Below, piece after piece: positions 43,391 through 52,567 of a DNA stretch of 64,000 bases (its first letter is position 1; every line of letters starts with the position of its first letter). This DNA is from an uncultured Rhodospirillales bacterium. GTDB lineage: Bacteria > Pseudomonadota > Alphaproteobacteria > RF32 > CAG-239. The notes beneath the pieces are model-generated. The model made no database searches and was not told the origin of the DNA. It saw nothing but the letters and a program-made list of their open reading frames with translations. Location: assembly GCA_902761715.1 (NCBI GenBank), contig CACWLK010000012.1, positions 20,899-84,898 on the forward strand, written 5' to 3'. The position numbers and the translations under genes are program-made.

Positions 43391-46300
43391 ATGATTGTAA
43401 AGCCAGCCTTTAAGGAGAGGAATGTTCCTGTTGTGTTTTCAGTTGATGAAAATTATGCTCCATACTTGTCCGTCTGCATATATTCTTTAATTAGCAATTC
43501 GTCAAATACAAATAACTATGATATATGGATTCTTGACGGTGGCCTAACCGAGGTAGGAAAATCTCAGCTGAAGGCCCTGGCTAATAACCGAAAAAATATA
43601 TCCATTAGATTTTTCGACATTCTCAATTTTAAGGAATTAAAAAAGAAAAATTTTTACATAAGCAACCATGCATCACTGGCAAATTATTATCGGTTATTTA
43701 TTCCCAAGATATTTTTTAGTTATGAAAAGCTACTTTACTTAGATTGCGATTTACTAATAAATGCAGATATAGCGGATTTATACGCTATAGACATAGGGGA
43801 TAACGTGCTAGGTGTTGTAAAAGATGCGTGCACATACTTTGATCCGGATTTCTGGTATAAATACTGTCTAGAAAAAGTTCAAATTAAAAAACCATACAAT
43901 TATTTCAACTCAGGTGTTTTAATATGCAATGTCAAACAGATGATCGATCTTTCTTTGACAGAAAGTAGTATGCAACGATTAAAGAAATTCAATCCTGTTT
44001 GTTGGGATCAATGCATTTTAAATTCCGTATTAGAAAATAAGGTAATGTATCTTCCATTGAATTGGAATTTTCAATGGCATTGGTTGCTTCCTGAATTTGC
44101 ACAAAAGCATCCGTCTAAGTTTGTAGAATATAATTTTTTACAAGACTATTTAAATGCTTCAAAATCTCCAAAAATTCTACACTATACATCTCAGGTTAAG
44201 CCATGGAAGCGTTGGAGCGCAAAACCTGCCCAAGAATGGTGGAAATACGCGAAAAAACTTCCAATTTATAATGATATTTTAGAAAAAACCGGTTTAGGTC
44301 AAATATTATCTAAAAAAATTATTCATACGGAAAGGACCAAAAAAATGGCAGATATAAAAATGTCAATAATAATACCTGTTTATAATGTATCTCAATACCT
44401 ATCTAGGTGTCTTGAGAGCGTAATTAATCAGACATTGAAAGAAATAGAAATTATTTGTATTGATGATGAATCGACAGACGATAGTAGAGAAATATTGGAA
44501 AAATATGCTCAGCAAGATAGTAGAATAATTTTTAGAACACAAAAGAATCAAGGCCAAGGAAGTGCTCGTAATCATGGCCTTAACATTGCGAAAGGCAAGT
44601 ATGTTCAATTTCTTGATTCAGATGATTTCTATGAACCTGACTGTTGCAAAAAGATGTACGAGGTTATGGAAAAACAAAAAGTTGATGTTGCCTGTTTTGA
44701 ACCAAATGTAATTTATGAGGCGTATTCATTTAGAAAAAAAGAAGATGCAGTCTATTTCTCTTTAAAACAGAGAGGATTACAGACAATAACTACAAGTACA
44801 GTGAAAACGATTGATGTAAATTGCTGGAACAAAACATTCAGAAGAAAATTCTTAGAAGACAATAATATAAGATTTCCCGAAAAATTACATTTTGAAGACG
44901 TTGCATTTTTTTGGTTTTGGGTAACAAAAGCAAAAGTTGTATATTCCCTCAAAGAGCACCTAATAAACTATGTTAGACACCAAAATTCCTTCGTAGGAAA
45001 CATATTTGACAGAAAATCATCGCATGTAATGGATGCAATGAAAGTTAATGTAATAATTTATGATTATCTTAAAAAAAACAATGTGTTTAATAAGTTTGGC
45101 GAAGAATTTGTTAAATATATTATGTTTAAACTTCAATGGCAATTGAGTTTTGTTCCGAATTCTGATATTGAAACAAGACAAACGCTGATAAATAAAACTT
45201 CTGATCTATTGAATAAGTGTGATATAGATTTAGAGTTAACAGAAAAAGAACAATTGTTATTTGAGGCAATTACCAAGAAACAATACTATGCTCTAAACTC
45301 CGGATCTACAAGTGACTGCCAAGAATTGAAGCCTTTTTTTGAAGCACAGAATATTCCTGTCGTGTTTGCAGTTGATAAAAACTACGTTCCATATCTCTCC
45401 GTTGCAATCCAGTCCATAATTGACAACAGTGACAAGTTTTCAAATTATGATATTGTCGTTTTATATACAGACCTATTCGAGTTCCAAAAAAGGATGCTGT
45501 TATCACAGGCTGAAGGAAAAAAGAATGTTTCAGTACGCTTTGTGAATATGGATAGATGGATTGATGAATATAAATTAAGGTCGTTAATGCAGATAAATCA
45601 TATAACCGTTTCAGCGTATTTTCGGCTCTTAACTCCTGAAATATTTGAAAATTACAAAAAAATCATATATCTAGACTGTGATGTTGTGGTTAATGATGAT
45701 ATAGCAAAATTATATAATTTAGATATTAATAATAAATCACTGGCCGCATGCCTGGATACTGTTATTTCAAATAACCTTGATACTTGCCTCATTAAGCAAG
45801 GTCTTGTACCATATCTGCAAAATGTTTTAGGTATGAAGGATGAAAAAAGATATTTTAATTCAGGCGTTTTAATAATCAATATCGAAAAATTGAGGGAAAC
45901 GCATATCATCAATTATTTATTCCAACTTGCAAAAATTAATAATCGTTTTTTCCACGATCAGAATATCTTAAATGCAGCTTTTGAAGATGACTATTACGAA
46001 TTGCCCCCATGTTGGAATTTACAATATCATGTGAAATTTAAATGGCCTGATTATAAAATGAAATTATCCGATTCATTAATGTTTTTGTATGATAACATTA
46101 GTGCAAAACCAAGCATTATACACTATACATCCTCGGAAAAGCCATGGAATGAACTGATGCATACCTACACTTCTGATTGGTGGAAATATGCAAAGAATTC
46201 TCCATTCTACGAAATAATATTAAAAACAATTTTTGCGAAGTGTTCTACAGCTAATTCAATGCTTCCTAAAATAAATAAAGATATTTTTAAGAGATACAGA

Positions 46301-46435
46301 ATTTTACTAAAATACTACAAATATAAAATACTGTCGAAGATATTATTTGGGCGTGCCAGAAGGAAGTATGCTGAAAAACGAAAAATATTCAAATCTAGAG
46401 TCAGAGAAATTAGAAAATATCTTAAGAGTGGTTAG
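43391..46435 (+). CDS. triple glycosyltransferase GT8-GT2-GT8
   Basis: A 1014-aa multidomain enzyme. Residues 1-~310 are a GT8 domain (VVFSVDENYAPYLSVCIYSL, LLYLDCDLLIN with DxD, YFNSGVLICN, HYTSQVKPW). Residues ~318-610 are GT2 (KMSIIIPVYNVSQYLSRCLESVINQTL, FLDSDDF). Residues ~640-970 are a second GT8 (VVFAVDKNYVPYLSVAIQSI, IIYLDCDVVVN, HYTSSEKPW). The GT8 domains are homologous. An AAAGGA-spaced in-frame ATG at 44345 marks the start of the GT2 part, a likely relic of separate genes. It would add up to three sugars. Confidence 0.9.
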   Translation: MIVKPAFKERNVPVVFSVDENYAPYLSVCIYSLISNSSNTNNYDIWILDGGLTEVGKSQLKALANNRKNISIRFFDILNFKELKKKNFYISNHASLANYYRLFIPKIFFSYEKLLYLDCDLLINADIADLYAIDIGDNVLGVVKDACTYFDPDFWYKYCLEKVQIKKPYNYFNSGVLICNVKQMIDLSLTESSMQRLKKFNPVCWDQCILNSVLENKVMYLPLNWNFQWHWLLPEFAQKHPSKFVEYNFLQDYLNASKSPKILHYTSQVKPWKRWSAKPAQEWWKYAKKLPIYNDILEKTGLGQILSKKIIHTERTKKMADIKMSIIIPVYNVSQYLSRCLESVINQTLKEIEIICIDDESTDDSREILEKYAQQDSRIIFRTQKNQGQGSARNHGLNIAKGKYVQFLDSDDFYEPDCCKKMYEVMEKQKVDVACFEPNVIYEAYSFRKKEDAVYFSLKQRGLQTITTSTVKTIDVNCWNKTFRRKFLEDNNIRFPEKLHFEDVAFFWFWVTKAKVVYSLKEHLINYVRHQNSFVGNIFDRKSSHVMDAMKVNVIIYDYLKKNNVFNKFGEEFVKYIMFKLQWQLSFVPNSDIETRQTLINKTSDLLNKCDIDLELTEKEQLLFEAITKKQYYALNSGSTSDCQELKPFFEAQNIPVVFAVDKNYVPYLSVAIQSIIDNSDKFSNYDIVVLYTDLFEFQKRMLLSQAEGKKNVSVRFVNMDRWIDEYKLRSLMQINHITVSAYFRLLTPEIFENYKKIIYLDCDVVVNDDIAKLYNLDINNKSLAACLDTVISNNLDTCLIKQGLVPYLQNVLGMKDEKRYFNSGVLIINIEKLRETHIINYLFQLAKINNRFFHDQNILNAAFEDDYYELPPCWNLQYHVKFKWPDYKMKLSDSLMFLYDNISAKPSIIHYTSSEKPWNELMHTYTSDWWKYAKNSPFYEIILKTIFAKCSTANSMLPKINKDIFKRYRILLKYYKYKILSKILFGRARRKYAEKRKIFKSRVREIRKYLKSG

Positions 46436-46465
46436 GAATGCAAAGACATAACCTGAAAGTTTAAC

Positions 46466-48253
46466 ATGGTAAATAGGTCATATACAAAAAAAAAGAAAGA
46501 TTTGGTTGATAAGGTAAAAGCATATTCTTTATTTAGAAACTATGCAAAAATTTACCCCTATGTGAGGCCGTATTTGTTTAGAGCAGTATTAGCCATTCTA
46601 ATAACAATTCCTCTTGGTGCGATGGATGCTGTTATTGCATGGGTTTTGAAACCATATATGGATGTTGTAATGATTGAAAAAAGTGCAAAAGCGACATCTC
46701 TTTTGCCTTTGTTGGTCATTGTATTCAGTTTTGCGCAAAGTATGCTAAATTATGCGGCTACATATCTAAATACATGGGTTGGTCAAAGAATTACAATGGA
46801 CCTTAAAAAGAATCTCTTTAAAAAAATGATGCGGTGCGATGCAACGTTTTTCGATAAGACGACGTCTGGTGACATTATGTTTCGCTTTAATCAAGATGCA
46901 GATCTTGCATGTAGTGGATTATTATCCAATTTAAAATTATTTACGACAAGGCTATTCTCATCTATATCATTAATTTGTGTCCTTATTTATAATTCATGGC
47001 AACTATCTATTATTGCGATTTTTATCCTCTTTGGCGCCTTATTCCCTTTAACTAAAGTCAGAAAGAAAATAAAAGGCATTATGGATAAGACGGTTTTTTC
47101 CGGTGCTAGGGTGATGACGCATTATAATGAAGCTTTTGCAGGTAATAGAGTTGTGTCGTCATTTAACTTATATGATTATCAATTTAATCGCTTTAACGAA
47201 ACGCTTAGGTCAGTGTTCAAATTGGGAATGAACATGACAAAAAAGACTGGAATTCTTACCCCAATGATGCATTTTATAATATCAATTGGTATTGCAGGTG
47301 TTATTTGGTTGGGCAGTTATCTAATTACAAACAATCAGCTTACACCTGGTGGATTTGTTTCATTTATTACTGCATTGCTCATGCTGTATCATCCAATTAA
47401 ATCAATTGGTTCAAATTTTACAAGCGTTCAAATGTCACTCATGGCTATGGAGCGTGTTTTTAGCCTTCTTGAAGAGAAACCTCGTGTATACAATGCAGAT
47501 AATGCAGTAAAAATTAAGGGCATAAATAAGGATATTTTGTTTGAAAACGTTTGGTTTGAGTATGAGCCTAATAGACCAGTACTGAAAGGGATAAACCTGG
47601 ACGTAAAAAAAGGACAAACTATAGCATTTGTTGGTAATTCAGGCGGTGGAAAGTCAACTATGGTTAGTCTTCTTCCGCGCTTTTACGATGTAAAACAAGG
47701 GGCCGTAAAAATTGATGGAAATGACATCAGAAATATTGATATAGATTCATTACGTTCACAAATAGCTATTGTTTTTCAAGATAATGTACTGTTTGCAGGA
47801 ACTATCCGAGAGAATATATTACTAGGAAAAGAAAATGCAACAGACGAAGAAGTACGAAATGCAGTGCATAACGCTTGCTTGGACGAGTTTATTGGCTCAC
47901 TGCCTCTAGGCTTAGATACGGAAATTGGTGAACGTGGCACAAAATTATCTGGCGGACAAAAACAGCGAGTAGCCATCGCAAGGGCATTCTTAAAAAATGC
48001 TCCTGTTGTTATATTAGATGAAGCAACATCTGCGCTGGACAATAAATCTGAAGAAATAGTGCAACAAGCAATCTATAATTTAATGGCAGACAGAACAGTT
48101 TTTGTTATTGCGCATCGTCTTTCTACCGTTAAAAACGCGGATTGCATTGTGGTAATTGATCATGGCGAAATAAAAGAGCAAGGAACACATGAAGAGTTGC
48201 TCGCGCGAGAAAATTCCGTTTATGCGGCTTTATATAAGACCCAATTAAAATAA
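46466..48253 (+). CDS. MsbA-like ABC exporter (lipid/glycan flippase)
   Basis: A 595-aa fused half-transporter. Six transmembrane helices lie within ~35-325, then an ATPase domain with Walker A GNSGGGKST near 393, the signature LSGGQKQRVAIARAF and Walker B VVILDEATSALD, plus the H-loop AHRLST. It belongs to the MsbA/lipid-linked glycan exporter class and is most likely the flippase for this operon's product. It starts 30 nt after the glycosyltransferase fusion. Confidence 0.92.
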   Translation: MVNRSYTKKKKDLVDKVKAYSLFRNYAKIYPYVRPYLFRAVLAILITIPLGAMDAVIAWVLKPYMDVVMIEKSAKATSLLPLLVIVFSFAQSMLNYAATYLNTWVGQRITMDLKKNLFKKMMRCDATFFDKTTSGDIMFRFNQDADLACSGLLSNLKLFTTRLFSSISLICVLIYNSWQLSIIAIFILFGALFPLTKVRKKIKGIMDKTVFSGARVMTHYNEAFAGNRVVSSFNLYDYQFNRFNETLRSVFKLGMNMTKKTGILTPMMHFIISIGIAGVIWLGSYLITNNQLTPGGFVSFITALLMLYHPIKSIGSNFTSVQMSLMAMERVFSLLEEKPRVYNADNAVKIKGINKDILFENVWFEYEPNRPVLKGINLDVKKGQTIAFVGNSGGGKSTMVSLLPRFYDVKQGAVKIDGNDIRNIDIDSLRSQIAIVFQDNVLFAGTIRENILLGKENATDEEVRNAVHNACLDEFIGSLPLGLDTEIGERGTKLSGGQKQRVAIARAFLKNAPVVILDEATSALDNKSEEIVQQAIYNLMADRTVFVIAHRLSTVKNADCIVVIDHGEIKEQGTHEELLARENSVYAALYKTQLK

Positions 48254-48268
48254 TTTCAAGAAAAGAAC

Positions 48269-49051
48269 ATGGACGATATAATTAAACCAGATGACTACTC
48301 TCTAGCTTCATATTATGTAGAAGCTTGCTTTGATAATACCATATTATCAAATGCATCGTGTTTTTTTTATGTATACAATCAGCAAATATTTTTGGTAACA
48401 AATTGGCATGTTGTTAGTGGAAGAGATTCAAATACACTAGAATGCCTCTCCAAAACAGGAGGAATCCCAAATAATTTAAAGGTATATGTATTTGAAAAAA
48501 CTAACAGTGAGGTATTTTATCCGGGGAAAGTTTGGAAGGTTCCTTTATTTAAGAATGATACTCCTCTATGGATTGAAAATACAAATAATGATAATAATAG
48601 TAAAGTAGATGTAGTTGTTATTCCCGTTACAGTACCACAGGAAGTGAAAGTTTTTCCAATAAATACCCTAGAAGAACCGTTTAATGAAAGTACGTCTGTA
48701 TGTGTAAAAGATGAGGTTTTTGTAATAGGATTCCCATTTGGAATTAAATGTTGTGATCTTCCTATTTGGAAACGTGCCAGCATTGCATCAGAGCCTTTGG
48801 TAAATATAAATGATAAACCAATTTTGTACGTGGATACAACTACAAAACCAGGAATGTCAGGTTCTCCTGTCGTTTATAAAGAGCGGCGCAGTGTTGCTCT
48901 TGGTGGAAAAAATGGTTTTAGCCGATTTTTTACGAAATTTATAGGGGTATATTCAGGAAGGGTATATGCAGAAAATATATATGAAGCTCAGCTAGGAATT
49001 GTATGGAAAGCCTCTGTTATAGATGAGTTAATAAAATCAAAATTTTCTTAG
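48269..49051 (+). CDS. trypsin-like serine peptidase domain protein
   Basis: A 260-aa protein with a readable triad: His in LVTNWHVVSGR, Asp in KVDVVVIPV and Ser in PGMSGSPVV. There is no signal peptide, so it is probably intracellular. Such stand-alone cytosolic trypsin domains occur in stress and defence loci. It follows the exporter by 15 nt, but its codon use and role do not fit glycan synthesis. It may be separate cargo. Confidence 0.75.
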   Translation: MDDIIKPDDYSLASYYVEACFDNTILSNASCFFYVYNQQIFLVTNWHVVSGRDSNTLECLSKTGGIPNNLKVYVFEKTNSEVFYPGKVWKVPLFKNDTPLWIENTNNDNNSKVDVVVIPVTVPQEVKVFPINTLEEPFNESTSVCVKDEVFVIGFPFGIKCCDLPIWKRASIASEPLVNINDKPILYVDTTTKPGMSGSPVVYKERRSVALGGKNGFSRFFTKFIGVYSGRVYAENIYEAQLGIVWKASVIDELIKSKFS

Positions 49052-49065
49052 TTTCTATGGTATTA

Positions 49066-50229
49066 TTATTTTCCAATTTTAACAATTCCTGGACCGAATT
49101 TGTTTTCTAACTGGTCAATAACCCGGGAGAGTTTGTCATCTTCCGGCTCTAAATTATCAAACAGCGAGAACTGTTGTTTTTTGCCGATAGTAAGGTCCAT
49201 CAAGGTGATTCCTGTTGCCCGGTAAGTCGTACCGCGGTGGTACAGCTGATCTAACAACTTATGCGCCGCATCTCGCAAAGTCTTTTCGGAGTTCGTTGGC
49301 TTTTCAAGTTTTGTTTCTAATTGATAAACAGCAAATTCCTTTGTCCGGACCATAACCGCAATAGTTGAACAATATCCGTTCCATAGCCGGAGCTTTTTAG
49401 AAGCATTGTGTATATGTCCGGACAGTGTGGAATGCAGGTAATCTATATCTTTTGAAAATTCTGCAAACGCGCTGGTGTCCTGAATAGATTGCGGTGGTTC
49501 AGGTTTTGGATTTACCGGTGAGACCGTTTCTCCCAGGAGTTCGTGTTTCAGAGTAACACCATTCACACCAAAGCCTTTTCTCAGCCAGCTGTCCGGCTTT
49601 GAAACATATTCTCGAATGGTGCTGATGTCATTATATAATAAGTGTTTAGAGTTCTGCCGGCCAACGCCACATACGGAATCGATCGGATCATCGCCGACTT
49701 TTTCAAGGATCTTATCTACTTCCGGCCGGATCACATAAATACCACCGCATTTTTTTGCTTTATCACTAGCCAACTTTGCTAGGGTCTTAGACGAACACAG
49801 GCCGATTGATACCGGAATTCCTGTGCACTTCAGGACTTCATCTCTGATATTAGTAATGAATTGCGTGTAGGTTATCTTGTGCAATTTATTAAAACCGGTC
49901 ACATCAGCGTAGGCTTCATCAACCGAAACAACCTCAACATCAGGAGTAAAATCCCGAATGTTGTCCATAACTTGTTGTGATATTTCGTGATAAAGAGAGT
50001 GATGTGCAGGAATACAAATGGCATCAGGATGTTCAACCTTGGCCTTAAAATACGGTTCGCCCATCTTAACGCCGAGTGCTTTTGCCTCCTTTGACCGGGA
50101 AACAATGATGCCTTTGTCTCCACCACCTGTCATGACACAGACAGGCTTGCCCTGTAATTTTGGATCCTTGACCCGCTCACAGGACACGAAAAAACAATCA
50201 CAATCTATCAAAGCTATAATCCGTTGCAT
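49066..50229 (-). CDS. Y-family translesion DNA polymerase (UmuC-like)
   Basis: A 387-aa enzyme with catalytic ALIDCDCFFVSCERV at the N-terminus and VVSVDEAYADVTGF near 105. GVGRQNSKHLL (helix-hairpin-helix) and a C-terminal little-finger domain follow. It copies damaged DNA. The start at 50229 (MQRIIALIDCD) matches the family; an upstream extension would cover the promoter. A GTTC-N7-GTTC LexA-type box lies 3-17 nt upstream, overlapping a TTGACT/TACTCT promoter, so it is SOS controlled and perhaps leaderless. No umuD is adjacent. Confidence 0.9.
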   Translation of the reverse strand: MQRIIALIDCDCFFVSCERVKDPKLQGKPVCVMTGGGDKGIIVSRSKEAKALGVKMGEPYFKAKVEHPDAICIPAHHSLYHEISQQVMDNIRDFTPDVEVVSVDEAYADVTGFNKLHKITYTQFITNIRDEVLKCTGIPVSIGLCSSKTLAKLASDKAKKCGGIYVIRPEVDKILEKVGDDPIDSVCGVGRQNSKHLLYNDISTIREYVSKPDSWLRKGFGVNGVTLKHELLGETVSPVNPKPEPPQSIQDTSAFAEFSKDIDYLHSTLSGHIHNASKKLRLWNGYCSTIAVMVRTKEFAVYQLETKLEKPTNSEKTLRDAAHKLLDQLYHRGTTYRATGITLMDLTIGKKQQFSLFDNLEPEDDKLSRVIDQLENKFGPGIVKIGK

Positions 50230-50231
50230 AA

Positions 50232-50265
50232 GAACAAGAGTAGAACATAAGGACGAAAAAGTCAA
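50232..50265 (-). promoter_or_regulatory. SOS promoter with alphaproteobacterial LexA box
   Basis: On the minus strand TTGACT (50265-50260), a 17-nt spacer and TACTCT (50242-50237) form the promoter. GTTC-TACTCTT-GTTC (50246-50232) overlaps the -10. The expected transcription start falls at or next to the ATG at 50229, so there is no room for a Shine-Dalgarno. Confidence 0.82.
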
Positions 50266-50357
50266 TGTGTATATAAGGTTATGCTCGTAAAATATCGTTA
50301 AAAAAGTGAGTCTCTCCCTAAAATACCCATAGGGTTAGTATTTGTTTAAAAGCATTT

Positions 50358-50783
50358 TTATATAAAATGATCAGCTATTTCTTTTTCAATCTCATTAAAT
50401 ACTTGATCAAGAGTCAAAGTCCTTTTATTTTTTGCATATTCATCTAGTTCAAATATTGTAAAACAGATTTTTTTCTTATTAAGTTTTTGAATTTGTTTTT
50501 TAACCCATTTTAAATCGACGCCGGATTCAAAGTCAAAAGGTGTAATTATAAAAAGTTTATCGTTTTTAGAGGGATATTCCAGTATATCATTGATTAATTT
50601 TTCTTCCCTTTCTCGTAAATTCATTTGCCCTGTTAAGTTAAATAATATAAATTTTGAATTATAAGTTTTTATTTCCTCTAAATTTTCTATTTTAATAGCT
50701 TTTACATGGTGATTTGATTCTAAATCTCTTACCAAAACAGAGATATGATTGCTGTTTATGTAAAAAAATATGCGTTTACTCAT
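50358..50783 (-). CDS. hypothetical protein divergent from WYL regulator
   Basis: A 141-aa protein: MSKRIFFYINSNHISVLVRDLESNHHV and LFIITPFDFESGVDLKWVKKQIQKLNKKKICFTIFELDEY alternate beta and alpha elements, suggesting a Rossmann-like or TOPRIM-like fold, but no family is recognised. I trimmed the open frame to ATG 50783 because AAAGGAG precedes it; the longer frame overlaps the regulator. It shares its upstream region and WYL operator with the divergent gene at 50896. Confidence 0.62.
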   Translation of the reverse strand: MSKRIFFYINSNHISVLVRDLESNHHVKAIKIENLEEIKTYNSKFILFNLTGQMNLREREEKLINDILEYPSKNDKLFIITPFDFESGVDLKWVKKQIQKLNKKKICFTIFELDEYAKNKRTLTLDQVFNEIEKEIADHFI

Positions 50784-50824
50784 TACATTCTCCTTTATTG
50801 TAATCAATGTATAAAAGACAGCCC

Positions 50825-50839
50825 TGTCAAAATATGACG
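50825..50839. promoter_or_regulatory. WYL-type operator a, TGYCA-N5-TGRCA
   Basis: TGTCA-AAATA-TGACG. It lies 8 nt upstream of TTGTGT-17-TAGAGT (50848-50876), the promoter of the WYL regulator gene at 50896, and also upstream of the divergent gene. Same spacing as the operator of the second WYL gene. Confidence 0.65.
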
Positions 50840-50895
50840 TATTTAGCTTGTGTTTTTCAATAAAATTGTTTAGAGTAACAATGAAGAGGTGCAGC

Positions 50896-51858
50896 ATGTC
50901 ATACGAAAAAACGGAAGAATTATTGGATTTAGCAATTTGGATGCAGTCGTCACGTGAAGGTGTCAGCTTGAGAGATATTATGAATCGTTTTAATGTATCT
51001 AAGCGAACAGCTGACCGAATGAGAGATTTAATTTTAGCACGTTTTCCCCAAACGATGGAAGCTGATTCAAATACACGAGAAAAGCGGTGGTATATTCCCC
51101 AAGGAACATTACGTGATATAATCCAATTTAGTGCTGATGAATTATCCTGCTTAGAAATTGCCAAAGATGCATTAGATAAAAGCCATTTGAATGATAAGGC
51201 TGAAGAATTAAATAAAATTATATTGAAAATAAAGGCTTCCATTAAACCCGAGACCTTTCGACGTATCGAACCTGATGCCGAAGAATTGATGCGTGCGGAA
51301 GGAATTGCTTGTCGCCCGGGGCCGAAAATAAATATTGCACCGGAAATTATAAAACCCTTACGAGAGGCTATTTTATCGTGTCATCAAATCTTTATTACAT
51401 ATTATAATAAAAACACAAAGAAAATCAGCAAAAATATTCTTAAGCCGTATGGTTTCTTATATGGTGATCGGAATCACTATTTGGTTGCGGCTCACGCTGA
51501 TGGCTTTGCTAATTCTAAACCCCATAATTTTATTTTGTTAAACATTAAAGAAGTAAAAATTTTACCTGAAACTTTCATATATTCGCAGGACTTCTCATTA
51601 AAAAGCTACGCAGAGCAGTCATTTGGTGCATTTCAAGAAGATCCTGTTGATGTGGAATGGATCTTTGATAAAGAGGTTGCGGAAGAAGCATCGCATTATA
51701 TTTTTCACCCGACACAAAAAATGATTAAAAATAAGAACGGAACGCTGACTGTAAAATTCAATGCCGGCGGGCTAATGGAAATGAATTGGCATTTGTACAC
51801 ATGGGGAAATCATGTAAAAGTTATTAAACCGAAGAAAGGAAAGCAAAGTGGCAAATAA
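50896..51858 (+). CDS. WYL-domain transcriptional regulator 1
   Basis: A 320-aa protein: N-terminal HTH (VSLRDIMNRFNVSKRTADRMRDLI, ~22-45), a middle linker, and a WYL domain (~165-245: AILSCHQIFITYYNK, PYGFLYGDRNHYLVAAHADG) followed by a WCX-type C-terminus. WYL domains bind nucleic acids or nucleotides and control defence and mobile-element genes. AGAGG before ATG 50896. About 50% of residues appear shared with the regulator at 59713. It is followed by a GIY-YIG-like gene with an 11-nt overlap. Confidence 0.88.
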   Translation: MSYEKTEELLDLAIWMQSSREGVSLRDIMNRFNVSKRTADRMRDLILARFPQTMEADSNTREKRWYIPQGTLRDIIQFSADELSCLEIAKDALDKSHLNDKAEELNKIILKIKASIKPETFRRIEPDAEELMRAEGIACRPGPKINIAPEIIKPLREAILSCHQIFITYYNKNTKKISKNILKPYGFLYGDRNHYLVAAHADGFANSKPHNFILLNIKEVKILPETFIYSQDFSLKSYAEQSFGAFQEDPVDVEWIFDKEVAEEASHYIFHPTQKMIKNKNGTLTVKFNAGGLMEMNWHLYTWGNHVKVIKPKKGKQSGK

Positions 51859-52567
51859 AGAAGTAAATTTAAAATGGTCTAGAGCATACAAAATTGATGA
51901 GTTAGACAAGGCGTTTACTAAAGTAGATGAGCTTAAAGGAAAAGGTGGACTTTACCTATGGATTGAGGGCAATACAAGACCTCGTGTCAGTTATATCGGT
52001 GAAGCCGAAAATTTTGAAAGCCGTTTCAGAGAACATATTGAAAATGTTATCCATGGTCGTTACACTGCCGTCCCATTTCATTGTGAAGATGATGATTTAT
52101 TAAATTCATATTATGAATTATTAACTAACGAAAATTGCGAATATTATCATCCTCAAATTATAAATTTTTCTGAAGATTTGGATAGTAAAATTACAATAAT
52201 AAAAAAAGGGATTGATTTAAAAATTAAACATCTTAAAAATACTTGTTTTTTATTCGCTGAAATTTCAAAGGAAAATGCTGATAAACGAAAAGAAATTGAA
52301 GCTATTTTTATGCAAGCAATGCACAAAAAATATTTTGAAGAAATATATAAATACCACCAAAATACAAAATTAAAAGATCTCCATTGGAAATGTTTCAGCA
52401 AATCAAATACCAACTTTTGGGGAACTATTAGCTCATATCCCAAACACGATTATGTAATTACTAATGATTTTTCCGGTATAAATTCAGATCTTCACAAGAA
52501 TGAATTAGAAAAAGTATTTAGCGAAACACGTAGTTGGGATAAAAATAAACGCTGGCCTATTAAATAG
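51848..52567 (+). CDS. GIY-YIG-like domain protein
   Basis: A 239-aa protein. Residues ~33-70 (GKGGLYLWIEG...RVSYIGEAENFESRFREHIEN) keep the GLY...YIG core, the following Arg and a Glu/His of GIY-YIG nucleases, so nuclease activity is possible. The C-terminal 150 residues are helical and unrecognised. GTG start; it overlaps the WYL1 gene by 11 nt and so is likely in one operon with it. It ends with an 8-nt tail-to-tail overlap with the next gene. Confidence 0.65.
   Translation: MANKEVNLKWSRAYKIDELDKAFTKVDELKGKGGLYLWIEGNTRPRVSYIGEAENFESRFREHIENVIHGRYTAVPFHCEDDDLLNSYYELLTNENCEYYHPQIINFSEDLDSKITIIKKGIDLKIKHLKNTCFLFAEISKENADKRKEIEAIFMQAMHKKYFEEIYKYHQNTKLKDLHWKCFSKSNTNFWGTISSYPKHDYVITNDFSGINSDLHKNELEKVFSETRSWDKNKRWPIK

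Noticed and set aside
50784..51242. N-terminal extension of the minus-strand gene at 50358-50783
   Set aside because: It lies wholly opposite the WYL regulator and lacks a start site; the ATG at 50783 has AAAGGAG.
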